Assembly (NCBI GenBank): GCA_963678705.1 | Contig: OY783210.1 | Span: 14,447,331 to 14,511,330 of the forward strand | Length of the DNA: 64,000 nt | Direction: 5' to 3' | DNA from: Panorpa germanica | Lineage: Eukaryota > Arthropoda > Insecta > Mecoptera > Panorpidae | Shown here: positions 1-13,258 of the stretch, piece by piece | Layout: each line of letters starts with the position of its first letter | How positions within the stretch are numbered: the stretch's first letter is position 1 | The notes under the pieces: generated by a model | What the model was told of the DNA's origin: nothing | Database searches by the model: none | What the model saw: only the letters and a program-made list of their open reading frames with translations | Made by a program: the position numbers and the translations under genes

Positions 1-540
1 CAACGTTAAAAATAATTGCGTAACTTGATCGTAAAGAGTTTGAGGAATTCAATAAATATTTCGTTTCAAGTCACCCGTAAAGATCAACAATAGATCAAAT
101 AAACTAAAATAAAATTCAAATTAGGTTTAGCCATTGTTGGACTAATTTGTAAGACTACAATACACCTTGCGTCATATGTTGATTTGAATAGGCAAAAAAT
201 GTGATCGGAAATTTGATAAAAAGTTGGAATTAGTAGAGAAAGGTTACGAGAAACGTTTACGACGAAGGTTTCAACCTTTTTTTTCTTTTTTTTAATTTAT
301 TTATATTATTGTACAACATATTAAGTTTATTGTGTAAAAATTTGAAGTCGATTGGAGTAAAACTGTGGGAGATATAGAGTTTTAAGTCTTCACCTCTCTG
401 GTCTGGTTTCGTGTTACTTTGAAACTTTTAAATGCGATTTCTCACACATAACTTTTTCAGAGTCGGTGCTCTCTCTAGCTCAAAATCTACTAGACCGATT
501 CTTTTGAAATTTTGCTCACCCTTTCTTTACATAAATGCCG
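1..540. other. AT-rich spacer, nothing recognised
   Basis: No splice-bounded exon, RNA gene or transposon end was found. The text around 340-530 resembles generic diffuse arthropod repeat sequence, but I could not pair it convincingly with another copy in the window. Confidence 0.4.
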
Positions 541-544
541 AGGA

Positions 545-691
545 AACGCTGTCGAGTTTCTTTTTATTTTTTAATTTTAACGTATTTTAAAATAACAAAC
601 TTTCTGATTTTTTTCATGAAAAATCGGTATTTTGATTTTTAAGTGCTGTAAAAAATTGAAAAATCAATAATAAAAAAAACTCGACAGCGTT
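545..691. repeat. Short fold-back inverted repeat
   Basis: The 14-base arms AACGCTGTCGAGTT (545-558) and its reverse complement (678-691) are perfect. They extend imperfectly inward through T-rich and A-rich tracts. The 147-bp unit would fold as a hairpin and looks like a tiny TIR element. No clear target duplication was seen and there is no second copy in the window, so the class is unknown. Confidence 0.6.
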
Positions 692-3600
692 ACCTGCAGA
701 AACTTATTAACTAATGAAATCAATTTGGTTTTTCGACTTCAGAAAATCCAGTGATGAGTTATGAGTGGCACCGCAATGTTATTTTTTTTTGTGACATCAG
801 CGACGATTCGCTTTCGATGGATCATTTCTTGACATTTATTTATGAAAATTTCACAATGTCATTTTATCATGTAGTAATTATGGAAATATTAACTGTGTTG
901 TCAAAAAACATTATCGAAAATATGCTTTTTTTTCATGTTGACCTTATCCACCCTTAAACTTTAAAGTATGTTGTACTTTATGTAATGATCTTTTATTTGA
1001 TCTAAGTACTAAGTGCTATAGAACTGGAATATAATTTGATGTTAAAAGAAGTAATTATAATTTCAATTGTTTACTTATAGTACACCTCAATGTTCTGAAG
1101 TATTGTGGAGTAATTACTGATATTTAGTTAACTCATTTTAAAAGCAACCAATTTAAGTTTTTTGTAGAAAAGGTCGACGCAAACTTCCTCTGTCACTATC
1201 TACTCCAAACTGTAGTAAATGAATCGCAAAATAACTTAATCAAGTACAGTATTAGATAAGTGGCACTGATAGTAGATGATTGTGAAATGTTGATATGTTT
1301 GATTCGTCTTAAAGAATCACGTGTACCTTAAGCAATATCTTATATTTAGATTGGTTAAGTACTTTAGAGATATGATAGTTACATTGGCGTGCTCGTGCAG
1401 AAAACAACAAGTCTACCCAATAATCTGATCTGATGTGTAATCAATAATAAATATTGACAAATAATCAGTGAGCAAACTGTATTTATTGCAAGGTTGTAAC
1501 TACGCATTTGTATTACATATGTGTATTATATTCTGCAATTCAAAAGCCTATATTTTAATGTGTAAAACTAAGGGCAATATCACACTGGTACTCAAGTACA
1601 ACTTGCAAAGAATTGGTTGAAAAAATGCTTTAGACGCATCTTTCTTGCGGACATAAATTATATGTAATTCTTTAATTATTAAACTATTATACCTATGAAA
1701 ATATAATTTAAACAAGCAAAAATCCATTTAATAGGAAATTGAAAAATTTATTTTTAAAGGTACACTCTCGATATTTGTTCGTCGCTATTATTACCGAGAT
1801 ATAAACTTTTTATATTGGGCGTCCGTCCTCTACCTCCTTGAGTGACCATATCATAATAACTGTAATCAATAAATCGATTAAAAGTCTAAACATTAGATAC
1901 GGGCGCCACTTGTCAATGAAGATTCAAGTTACATAATATAATGTTGTTGTTTAGTATTTATAAAATATGTTTTCATAGCAGTAGCGGTCCGTGACATAAT
2001 AAAAAAGATGCACACAGCATATTTGCATAAACGCAGTGTTCAATTTTCTGTTCGTCAAGAACTGTAACTTTCTAAACACTTTTTATAAATTTTGAAGATA
2101 TAAAAATGTTATTGTGCTTTGCATACACATTTAGAGGATGGGCCATCTACAAATTTCTTTTTTAAATTATTTGATTTGAATGAATTTTATTAAGGAACAT
2201 AATTTTGAATATAGTTAAGAATAGACTCCACTGCTTAATAAAGCTAAAGTATAATATCATTTTAAAAACATTTATAAATAACTTAAAACAAGACAATAAA
2301 TACATTTGAAACCTATTCATTGTTTTATTTCAATGTCCTGTTTTACTTTTTTGTTATTATTCATTGTCCCTAGACTATGGATGTGGCACCATATGACAAT
2401 CTCTACTAAAATCATCACAAAACTATAATTAAATAATAAAAATAGAATTAAAGAAGTGACAGTAAGCTCCACAGGTAAAACTAAGTAACAATTATGATTG
2501 AATTTAGAAGCCATTGAAAAAAAAGTGATAACTTGTTTGAAAAGAAAAGAATATTGTTAATTGTAAGGTGTCTCGAAACCTTGAGGTGTCTTGCTTTGTT
2601 CTGGTAAACAGCTTATAGTAATTTAAACTGAGAATATGTTGCCTTAACTCACATCAGTTACAGATAGGACATTGATTCAAAGACAGGTGCACACAGCAAA
2701 AAATATAATATAATAAATATAACATTGGTATAAATATAAAAGCAGGATTTTAAGAAAACTTTGCTAAATTATTCGTTGATTAAATACAAATTATATAAGC
2801 CTAAATATTTTAAAATTGACCACGCCGTTTTTATAAAAAACAAAATCAAAACTTTGTAATTTTAATACGGGATTTTTGGAGAATACAAATTTGTTTAAAT
2901 TCCAAACGTAAGGCTGGAACTTTATAAAAATTTCATAAAAATCGTAGTCACAGACCTCATAAGAAGTGAAAATTATTGACCACCTCGTTATCGAGATATT
3001 ATTATTATAAAATGATAATTTCTCAGTAGTAGTGATATGGCAACAGCGCTTTCATATTTCTATGAAATAAGCACAGTATTTCGTTATATCTATAATGTGT
3101 TACGATGATTAACAGTCAGCATAGTTGTCACATTTCTGTATTACCATGGATCTGTGTGTACAAATACATATTGATGCTATTTGGTCGTGTGTGAGAGCAG
3201 TGAGACTGCACAAATGTTTTTAACTGGAACTACACACTTCGGCTATCTTATATTCGTAGTGCAATAAGTTATACTTCTGAATCATACAGTCAGTGAACAA
3301 CTACTTTAATCGCACTATTATACAGTGTCTACGAAAACTCTAACATTAAAGCTTGATAGATTAGTTATGTAAAGAAATTGTGAAGCCGAAACGCATGAAC
3401 AATAAATCAATATACATATATATTTGATAGCGAGGGAAAATATTGACAAAGTAATAAAATATAATTGAAAACACTTTAGACAAATTATGAGTTCCAATGC
3501 ACAATTTATCCAATATCGACCTTACTCGATCATACGAGATACGTGACCCCTTTTAGTTTTTCTAAATAATCTTATGATAAGATTTTTCATTGAACATTAA

Positions 3601-6554
3601 AATACCATATAATATTGAAATTATTACTAAAAAACGATGTGGTTTAGAGAGGTAGAGTGATTCCATCTATGTAAACTAGATGGAGTATACAATTTCATTA
3701 GGTAATAAATTCCATTCGTCGCTTACATACTAATACAACTTTACGTATGTGGAATCTTAATATATTTTAAATAAAATGATATAATAAGTAAAACGTAATT
3801 CAAATAGTACAGTGTAAAAGCGTCTTTTAAAATGGCCATGGCAGACATTACGGTGCGACTATCTTTTAACTCAGACTGATTTTTCCTAAAGGCTATATAC
3901 AACCTACATATATGTTGAATAAATTAAAAAGAATAACACAACGTTCATTGAAATGAGTTGTATATTACATGTTCTCTTGAGAAATAAAATATCAAATATA
4001 CACAAAACATATTATATATATAAATATATACATAAACAAATTAATTTCTTAATAAGTTACGTTTTTAATTATACCTTGTTATGGTGTATCAATTTCAAGT
4101 TAATTAACATTGGAATGTATCAAGAAATTTTGCTAAGAGAATTATTAATTAATATTTCCTAATGATGTTACAAGTTTAACAGCTTTCAGCCAGTGCTATC
4201 AATGTTGTAATAATTCTTGATATAGATACAGTTACATAAGAAAGTAACTAGTTACATCCGATTAACTAAAACTGATTTATCTTTGTAAATCTAGCGACAC
4301 AAATATTCATGAACTATAATTGTTTACATATTTAAAAAAAAAGAAATGTTACAAGATGATTTTTTAAGAACGATCACAAGTAAATCACTTTTCTTAAGAT
4401 CATTTTGAAAATTTAAATATACATATATGTATATAGATATATCTATAAATGTCATTTATACTTTGAAGTTTTTGTGGTATTCAATTTTTAAATTTTTAAA
4501 ATTTAGAATTTAAAAAACTTCGAAATTGAAAAAAAAATTACAGCAAACGGTGTTGGTTTTTTTTCAAATATATGTTGAAAATTAACTATTTTTGATAGTC
4601 TTTCGATCATTGTAAGGATGTTTTAAACATATTAGTTTACATAGAAGCATCTTTCTGTCGGTTGGTCACGATTACTAATTGAGAACTTCCCTAAATATAT
4701 TTTATTAATTTGAGCACCATTGTTAATAATCGCTTTACAGATAAAATGAATATAACATAAATTAATTGAGAAAAAAAACCCCAAATGGTGACGTGAGAAT
4801 ATTTCAGAGAAATCAGAAGCCAACGTAAGCTGATAATGCTTATTTAATTTACCGTAATGTAAAAAATAAGATTATAAAAAAAACAAAGTCTGAAAATGAC
4901 ACTTTAATAATAATATATGTTACAGACACTAGTATACAGTTTTGTATTAAGATAAAAAACAGTATGACGATTCGTGTTTAATAAAATACTTTTTAAATGT
5001 GGTATAAGTATTATAAATATGGTTTTAATCCTTTGATATATTGTGCTATATATAAATAAATAACAATCCTTAAGAAGACAGGGGACCAAATCTGTTTCTT
5101 TTATTTGCTTTTGTATATAATATATTTTTGTAAAATTTGCGTTATTTTTATAAAATATTTTACTCGCGTAGCGCTTTAAAATTAATTGTTATTAAATATT
5201 GCAAATACGTATATTATGTTCGATCTCCCAATAAATATACGTACAGTTCAAATTACAGGAGTGCGGTAGCGACCCGGTGCATAAAAGAGGATATTAGTAA
5301 ATTTTATGTTTTTTGTTCTAATAAACATTATAAAAAATATATAAACACAGCTTCTTCATTTTCGAACTCACATAACTTGAACTATAGTTGTTTCAGTAAC
5401 TATTGAAATAGTTTGTGAAATTTATTCAGGTTACAAAAACAACATCTCGCGTGATAATATGAAATTTAATACAAAACAATCCTGTTTGGAACATAAAGGC
5501 TTTGGTTCTCAGCTTAACATTAATAATTACAAAATAAAACTATTCCTATTATTATCAACTATTGCCTCATATTATTTTTTAAATTTAAGTTAGTTATAAG
5601 TTACTTTTAGATTACAAAAGAAGTAGGCTTGAACCTTTTCTGCACATACAAAAATAACATTATAATCCATTCCAGAAATATACATGTAAAACAAGAATGA
5701 TAGCGTGCTAGCTAGGTTTATTTAAATTAGATAAAGTAATAATCTCTCTTTTATCCGTCGTGTGCGAGACCACGGCCGTCCCTGATTAGCACTGTTGCAG
5801 GATTATCGAAGGGATTATACCAAAAATAAGTAACTCTAGATAAAAATGTTAATAATTAACACATATTTTATGAATGTACCCACATTCTGAACGTGTGCAG
5901 ATATTGTAAATATCGGAAAAAGTATTTAGTAACATAGAGAACGAATTAATTCAAGTGTTTTATGTTTAATTAGTGGAATATGACATTAATGTCGATTTTA
6001 ATTTACTCTTTAACTGTTCCATGGCATGTCGGTGTCGGATTATAGAATATGCCGAATTTTAGAACGCCGGATTTAAGAAATATTATTTTATAAGGAATGT
6101 TAACTAAAACGTACTTAAAATTTAAAGTAACAATATCAATATTAAATTTGAACTCTTTCCTCCTTAATGTTGATCTTGACGTATTCTTGAAATAATATTC
6201 TGTATTTACGCCGAACTGAGCGTGTTTATTTTATCAGTTGTCTTGATTCGCAGAATTTTACGCAAATTATAATTAACACAAATAACAAAGAATAATTCAA
6301 GTTAATAAGTAACACAAACTAACATAACTTTCCAAAAAGTAATCACGTTCAATTTTTATAAATGATATATTATGTAAATGGATAATAATACTAATAATTT
6401 GGTAATTAAACATTTTGAAAGTTGTTTCGAAAATGAAATTTCGTACGATACTGTAATCAGTAAACAGTAAAGAACACTTATGTATTGTAATTAATACATC
6501 TTAAACAAAATAAATTACATAATTTAAAAATAGAATTTATCTTTGTTGTTTCAG
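692..6554. other. Long AT-rich stretch without recognised genes
   Basis: Only short ORFs of low-complexity composition occur here. A GC-richer patch at about 5755-5800 and an ORF starting after a possible acceptor at 5258 (frame open to 5404) were examined, but neither has a matching donor or recognisable similarity. There is no TIR pair or LINE tail. It is probably intron or intergenic DNA. Confidence 0.4.
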
Positions 6555-6738
6555 AGAACTTGAAGATAATTTTCCTGCTTTTGCTGAGGCAGGCATGTCT
6601 CTCACAATATAAGTGTCACTCATCTGATAATTTCGCCATTAGACAAAATGAAATTTGATGAATTAGTATCAAATAACACGTCTCCAGCAGCTTTGTATTT
6701 GATTACATTATGCATCTCGTTTATAAATATGAATCAAG
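6555..6738 (+). CDS. Candidate start-codon exon of an unknown plus-strand gene (partial)
   Basis: A strong acceptor (T-rich tract ending TTTGTTGTTTCAG at 6554) precedes the exon, and a good donor CAAG|GTATGC follows at 6739. Inside, an ATG at 6648 in favourable context (ACAAAATGA) opens a frame to the donor. It gives 30 codons beginning MKFDELVSNN plus one base (intron phase 1). Residues 15-26 (ALYLITLCISFI) are hydrophobic, so the start could be a signal peptide or membrane segment. The 93 bases before the ATG would be 5' untranslated and include one tiny upstream ORF. No protein family was recognised and the next exon was not found. The splice signals and reading frame are seen; exon status is inferred. 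Confidence 0.35.
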
Positions 6739-9618
6739 GTATGCTTCAAAATCTCAATCATCTATGAACTACAAATACATAATTTTAAAATTGTTTGCAT
6801 TTTATAATATCTAATAATAACAAAGTTTCAAAACATGATTTTCTACATTCTTTTTGGGGCATCCAAGGTTAAATGCAATTGACCATTTTATATTATTATA
6901 GTACTGCAGAAAATATGCAAACTTTGCAAACAAAAAAATAGGGTATTTAATTTTTATACTATTATTAGCTTATTGCGCTCTATTTTCTATTTATAGAAAT
7001 ATGTATTACGTAAGTTTAAAAATTGTTTCGAAAAATAAATGATATTTGTTCAAATAGAACGTTAAATTCTGCAAGACATATAACCTTTAAGAATTTTAGG
7101 AACAGTGTTATAATTTCTATATCTATAATTGTATCAATCCGAAAAAAAGAAAAAATCCGTTAACATTTTTCCTGCTTCCGAAATATTTGAAATAACACTT
7201 TTCTACAATTACTTGTCAGAAACATACTTTAATTCCACAACGCATGGCATCATCTCCTAGCTCTCTAGCCCAGCATCGTATAGTTTAATGTTACTGCATA
7301 CTGCCTGTGTCCACACTGTAGTCATTTTGTTCTATTTGTGCCACAGTGTTATTTTAGGTTATATTTATTTATTTATGAAGACTCGTCTGAAGTTAACCAA
7401 GGGCTAGGTGCGGTACGGGGTAATGAAATATTTATATAAAAGGCACACGATATATTATTTTTAGGTTAAAAATTAGAAAAATGAAAAATAGTTACATGGT
7501 AAAAAAATTATGTATGTTATACTTCCGTTGAAAATTGAAATTAATATATTTATGGTTTACATCCGAAAATAATTATATGAATTGTCTTTTTTTGAGTATA
7601 TGTATTATATATATATGTATATATATTGATATTTCAAATACATTGGTCATAATAGCAATTTTTTACTTAAAAATATACAATTTAACAAAAATTAAAGTAC
7701 ATATAATTAATGTTATATAAGTGTATTTGTACATTTGAAGAATTGAGGGTACTCATATATTTTTCAATTGTTACGTTATTAAAACTTAAGATTATTTATT
7801 GTTTAATAATAATTAAAAACTTAATTATGAATAATTTATAATTCATGAAAGTTTTATAATTACTTAGTATTCTTCCTTCCGTATATAAATTTTCTCAACA
7901 GCTACTAAATTATTCAATATATGTAATAGAAAAAATTACATAATTAAAAAATTGACGTTATTTGCAATAAGTGTACTAATCTCAAGGTATTATTTAAGTA
8001 GTACATTTAATTTACTCTAAAAAAAATACAACTGAAAATAATACATAAAAAAGTTCTGGCTTTAGTACGCATAAGCCATGCCAGCTGTAAAAAGGTTGTG
8101 TTATGAAGACAATACTTTAAGAAGTACGAAAAATCAAAATACCTATTAAGACAGCTGCGATATTTAAAAATTGACGCCACAAAAAGAGTAATCTTGCTAA
8201 ATAATCTAAAAACATTGGCAACTATTCCTTGCTGTGTCTCTTTAATTATTTACTCAAAAAGTCTCATTTTATTCACCCTTAGTACGGTTCTGGTCTATAA
8301 GATGTATCCATATTTTATTAAATTAAAGGCCCATATGTAAAAGATGACAGCCAAACCTATTTTACAACAGAAACTAACCTAAAATTTATCTACATTTTTA
8401 ATAAACTATAAATTCGTTGAGTATTTCTTTCAATTTATATCTTTAAGCAGCCATTATTTATTCCTATTCGAATATTTGACAGTTCTATAGATCAAAATCT
8501 ACAGAATGAATTATTATTATTACCTATTCAACTAATATTGTAAAATACTATTGAAAAACATACATTTTAGAATAAAAGATAAAATGTTAAGTTATTGTTG
8601 TTGCATAAAGCGAAGGCGCAAAAACTACAATATATCTTATAAAATACTTAATTATAGTAAAAAAGTACTTAATTATTAAAAGGCTATTACACATAATCAC
8701 GATAATAAGTATATGATAGTTATCCTATAGATATTATTAGTTATATGCGACAATTTCGTAGAAATTCCAGTTCAACAAATAATCATCAATCTGTACAATA
8801 CATATAGTTTCTAACTTACATATTTTACTTAACATAGTCTTATTTAGATGATGTTTTACTAATTATGACTATTTTTACGGTGTCGAGGTCTGATATATGT
8901 GGAGCACACGCCTGTTTAAGAAATATATGTTTAAAATTTAGAATAGAATCAATTTAAAGACGCAGCAACCAATCCAAAAAGTACGGATCTGGTTCTGGAA
9001 TATAATTTGAAAACATAATGACGTCTTACTTTAAGCCTTATAAATTTCAGCTGTGCTGCTATTCTAATCATATAATTTACAATTCTAACCTTACACATAC
9101 TTTACTAATATTTGCACGACATTCTAATAATAGCAGCAACCGCAACTATGAAATTTCATTTCTAAAATATATGTCACAACGAACCTTCTTAGAAATGTCA
9201 AAAATTTCTATAAGTAATATAAATTCTTTAAGGATTAGAAATGTGTACTGCATCTAATAAACGAAATTCTGGAATTAATATACAGCCAGTTGAGTCAACC
9301 GTTGTTAAAAGTTTAAGAACCTCAGATAAATAGAAAATATACCTGCATAGTCCCTAGGTTGGGTCACAAAAAATTGTTACACGAAATCTTCCAACAAGTA
9401 AAGTTAAAAAAAAACCCTATAAATATTTTAGTTTTAAAATATTATACACCTAAAGAACAGGAACATCCAGGAACAAAATTATTATACAGTTCATATCCAA
9501 ATTTACGAGTACAGTTTTGTTTGATGACATTTGTAATTAAAAAAAATGCTGTTAAAAATATTATAACCTCAAAATTTTTAATTGAAATGTGTTAATTATA
9601 AGACAAAAATAAACATAC
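6739..9618. other. AT-rich spacer
   Basis: No transposon ends and no gene were recognised. A minus-strand acceptor-like site at about 8094 (CCTTTTTACAG) is followed by 25 open codons in the phase needed to continue from the 9619 exon. It lacks a clear donor and runs to a stop, so I do not call it. Confidence 0.35.
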
Positions 9619-9963
9619 CGACTGTGATTTAGTTAAAAATGTATCCATATTATTTTAAAAATTCACAAAAACAATTCACTGAAACACAATTCAACACAAA
9701 ATGAATCCACACTTGTATTTATAAAATAATCCTCTACTCGTTTAGATAAAAAGATGATTAAAACTTCACTCAAATTTAAAAACACTTCAAGTACTGATTC
9801 AATGTTATATTATTAACACATGTAAACAATGGTATTTAATATTATCACATTTATGTAATATCAAACATTGATTAGACTCCAACGCGTCTATATATTAAAT
9901 GATGCCGGAGTAGCGCCAAAGCACGCTAAAGAACAACGATTCAAGAAGAACACTGAACTGACT
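9619..9963 (-). CDS. Candidate first exon (5'UTR plus 10 codons) of a minus-strand gene
   Basis: Read on the minus strand, overlapping insect-type initiator motifs TCAGT (9961-9965 and 9952-9956) start a leader of about 315 bases. It ends in ATGGATACA at 9648-9640. The frame MDTFLTKSQS (9648-9619) runs exactly to a strong donor TCG|GTATGT (donor bases 9618-9617), giving a phase-0 intron. The leader has three very short upstream ORFs (5, 1 and 2 codons) and the GTG/TTTCAGTG-rich composition usual for insect 5'UTRs. The next exon should lie below 9600 on the minus strand but was not identified. The product is unknown. The motifs and frame are seen; gene and start-site assignment are inference. 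Confidence 0.42.
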
Positions 9964-10080
9964 GAACTGGCGTGCCCGTAGTTACTGCCGAGTGCCGATT
10001 GTCAAGTTGACCACGTCCCGCGCTCGGCTCTGGCTCTGCAGCCATCAGGAGTTGTAGTTTGTAGCGTCATCATCGTAGCT
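9949..10080 (-). promoter_or_regulatory. Candidate promoter, GC-richer patch with TCAGT initiators
   Basis: This patch stands out from the flanking AT-rich DNA by its GC and CpG content (for example CCCGCGCTCGG at about 10017-10027). It carries tandem TCAGT initiator-like motifs on the minus strand directly upstream of the candidate first exon. No TATA box was found at a suitable distance. It could equally serve a plus-strand transcript, because a donor-like CCCCTG|GTATGT lies at 10239. Confidence 0.38.
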
Positions 10081-12647
10081 AGTTCTATAGAAAAATTAAA
10101 CGGGTAGGGGGATATGCTTTTATAGGGGGGAAACGATCTTTGTGTATTGTTTGTCAGGGACTGGCAATATATCTCTTGCGGGCTTTTAACTAAAGATATT
10201 TCTATATATGCAATTACTTGAACAAATGTTAAAACCCCTGGTATGTTTCAATTCGAAGCATCTAATTATTATATAAAAATATAATTTACGTTTTGTATTT
10301 GATAAATGAAACAATGAAAATTAAATTGTTTTATTTAGATATAAAAGTTCTTATCTTAAAAATATATGATTGTGTTGTAGATAAATATCAATTCACCTTT
10401 GCATTGTGCTTTTTATTATTAATGTAAATATAACTTAAGGTTATTGATTAAATTGATTTCATAATTCATTATCCTTATTTCCGATTATACGCTATATTAT
10501 ATAACAGTTATTTTAAGTTGCGTTATCTTTAGGAATTTATCTTTTATAAATTAGCTGCAGTTAGCTAATCAGTAAAATAGCTAATTAACAAATCAATAGA
10601 AAACTTAAATATAATTAGAATAGATAGATTACAGACAATTAGAATATCCTAAAACTATAATTAGAACATAAATTAAAATTAAAATTTTCGTGTACCACAA
10701 ATATTTATTACGTAACTAATATACTGCCACAAAATGTATCTATAAAAATAACAAAAGTGTTAGATTTTTATGTTAATATATAAAAATGTAATAATATTTC
10801 GTTTATCATATAATGTTTACTTGTAGACTTGTAGATTTTTCAAAATAACTTGCTTTCAAAGTAAATAAAAGTTTTAAGTCATACGTAAATCTACAGAAAA
10901 TATAAAAATTAACATTTAGTTGAATCTGTAATTAAATTAATTAGAAAACAATTGCAAAAACAATATGTTATAGATATAAAAATAGCTCTATTCCCCGCAA
11001 CTGAGTTTCTGTTTTAATTTTATACTTATGAATATAAAGAAATAAAAATAAATTATATTAAGCATAATTATTTATATAAAATATAAATAAGATAGTAATT
11101 ATTAAAAAATAGATATTTTTAACGAACGACGATGATTTTACAAGCTGAAACTTACATTTAAAATTAAAACTAAAATTGGAATGATACTTGTAAAAATATT
11201 TAAACAAAATTTGAAAAAAATATAACAGTTCGTAATTTTCGTAAAGCTTCAATATTATTTTTTATCAAATCAATTTTAGAATATTATTTTAATTTAATTT
11301 CTTTTTCTTCTAATCAACCGATAACATTATATAAATCTTATTTTAAAGACGTCGTCAATATTACCGTCAAAAGCACAGTTTTTTTTTTAATAATCTCTTG
11401 TTATTGTAGCTGATGTATAATATTTATAATGTTGTACTACCCTGACGTGACGTTGACGACGCGAGCCCGTTCAAAACATATTGTGTATGTACGTTGTACA
11501 TTGTACATAATAATATTAAAACCAAACCTTACAGTGTTGATTACATCGTACATGTAAAGAATCGAGTGATACTTAATAATATTTTCAAGGTCTTTTTGTG
11601 GGTAAACAAACTATGTTATATATAATAAATGAAATCATGTAAATATTGAACACAGGTTGAAAAAATCTGGTTTTTAAAGATAACAATGATATAAACATAA
11701 ATAACATACACTTATACATATGTATGTAAATATTTGATATGTGATATATGATATAAAACTTTCTATGGCAAATAAATTACTTTCGCCTAAATAATTTCTT
11801 TTAGATTAGGAAATAAATTAGCATTTTCAATTACCATTTAGTTTGTTGAATCCATAGTGTTCTGTGTTATATATGAAAGTGATAAAAGTACATTCGAAGG
11901 AAAAATAGATGTTTCACTATCTATTTAACGATGGTTTATTGGAGAAATAAATTGTCGTAACTGTTTGCCGACATAAAATGAAACCACTTTTTCAATTTTA
12001 ATCTTTTAAAAAATAGTACTACATCTACATCTGCATAAGTTAATATTTGTCTATCCTCTCGGATTGCCTACTATCACTAGTGACAAATTTCAGAACACCC
12101 TGTAATCTACGCAAATTTGTATTTAAATAACCTAAAAATGATTTGTTGCATACAAAGTGAATGTAAATTCATTGAAACCCGTGGCGTGTATAATGTATGA
12201 TATTGAAACATATCAATATATAATTATATTTTAATATCGGTAATTAACAATTATAATTAATTTGTCCTTGTATTTAAATAGAGTTTTTGTTTACTGATAC
12301 TGACAACACAATACTTCTATGTAAAATAGACAGCTCGATATATTATTCAGCGTAACTGGAAATAATGAAAGATCAATCGCTTACAGTTGCAACGCAAACG
12401 CGATTAACTTCAAGTAAATCATGCTGTGACTCACGCGCGGGACTGTTGGGTAGAATCTAGGTGTTTATTGGTTGGCTAACATGTTTTACCACCCTTAATT
12501 CAGGCTGGATCGTAGACTACAATTCTATTCTCAATAAACACAAAAAATCACCTAAAAATTAAAGAAGTGTTTGATATACCTTGGTAAAGAATTGATATTC
12601 TACATATATCTGCATCTAAATAAACTTGTTATGATTTTTTATTGATA
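10081..12647. other. AT-rich spacer
   Basis: Nothing firm was recognised. One possible plus-strand exon (acceptor near 10156, donor at about 10239) has stops in all frames before the donor and could only be untranslated. An ACACCCTGTA motif near 12097 is like the solitary end of an insect TIR element, but no partner end was seen. Confidence 0.35.
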
Positions 12648-13258
12648 ATGGGCTTGTGTCCTATGTCTTAATTTCTATAAAAGTGTACTATATATTGATA
12701 TAGTGGGTTACTAGAACCTCAAATGTTCAATTATTTTTTAATAATTCCTTATAATATATTAACAATTAAAAAAGTCATTTTGTCTCTTTACTTATTAAAG
12801 GGTTGTACACATTCCAAATGCTTGTGACATCACAATCGCTGCCAACCGTACAGCTCATAAATCTCTGCTATATATATTTATATATCAAAATGTCAAATAT
12901 TATTTACAGTTATTTCAAGGAACAATAAAATTTCAATATTATGTCTGCCTTAGCAGGATTAAATAAAATAAAAACTTATTATTATTTGATTTGACTTGAT
13001 TATTTGACTACCAACAGCTACAAACCATTACCACAGCACTGACCTACTCAACAAATAACTGACGTTAAAATGCATTTTACGTCATAAAAATATGGCCGAC
13101 CATTTCTAGCGCTAAAACTATAATTCAAACTTTTAATTGCATTATCTCCGTCAATATTTAGATATTTAATAAAATAGAAACGCCAATACACATTTATTAA
13201 CATCAATTTCAATCAACAATTGAAAAATCGACCACTTAAAAATGAGGACACAAGCCAT
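12648..13258 (+). mobile_element. Family B non-autonomous TIR element, copy 1
   Basis: It begins at TGGGCTTGTGTCC, and the right end is the inverse (GGACACAAGCC at about 13246-13256). The interior matches copies at 40073, 43897 and 61560 closely along its length, including the segments TGTCTTAATTTCTATA near the left end and TTGAAAAATCGACCAC near the right end. It is about 611 bp with no coding capacity. No convincing target duplication was found, so the superfamily is unassigned. Confidence 0.85.

Noticed and set aside
8010-8093. Minus-strand continuation exon for MDTFLTKSQS (LAWLMRTKARTF onward)
   Set aside because: The acceptor and phase fit, but it runs into a low-complexity hydrophobic stretch and a stop without a donor; not better than chance.
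10157-10239. Plus-strand exon between TTTGTCAG and CTG|GTATGT
   Set aside because: All frames have stops before the donor; it could only be untranslated and has no other support.
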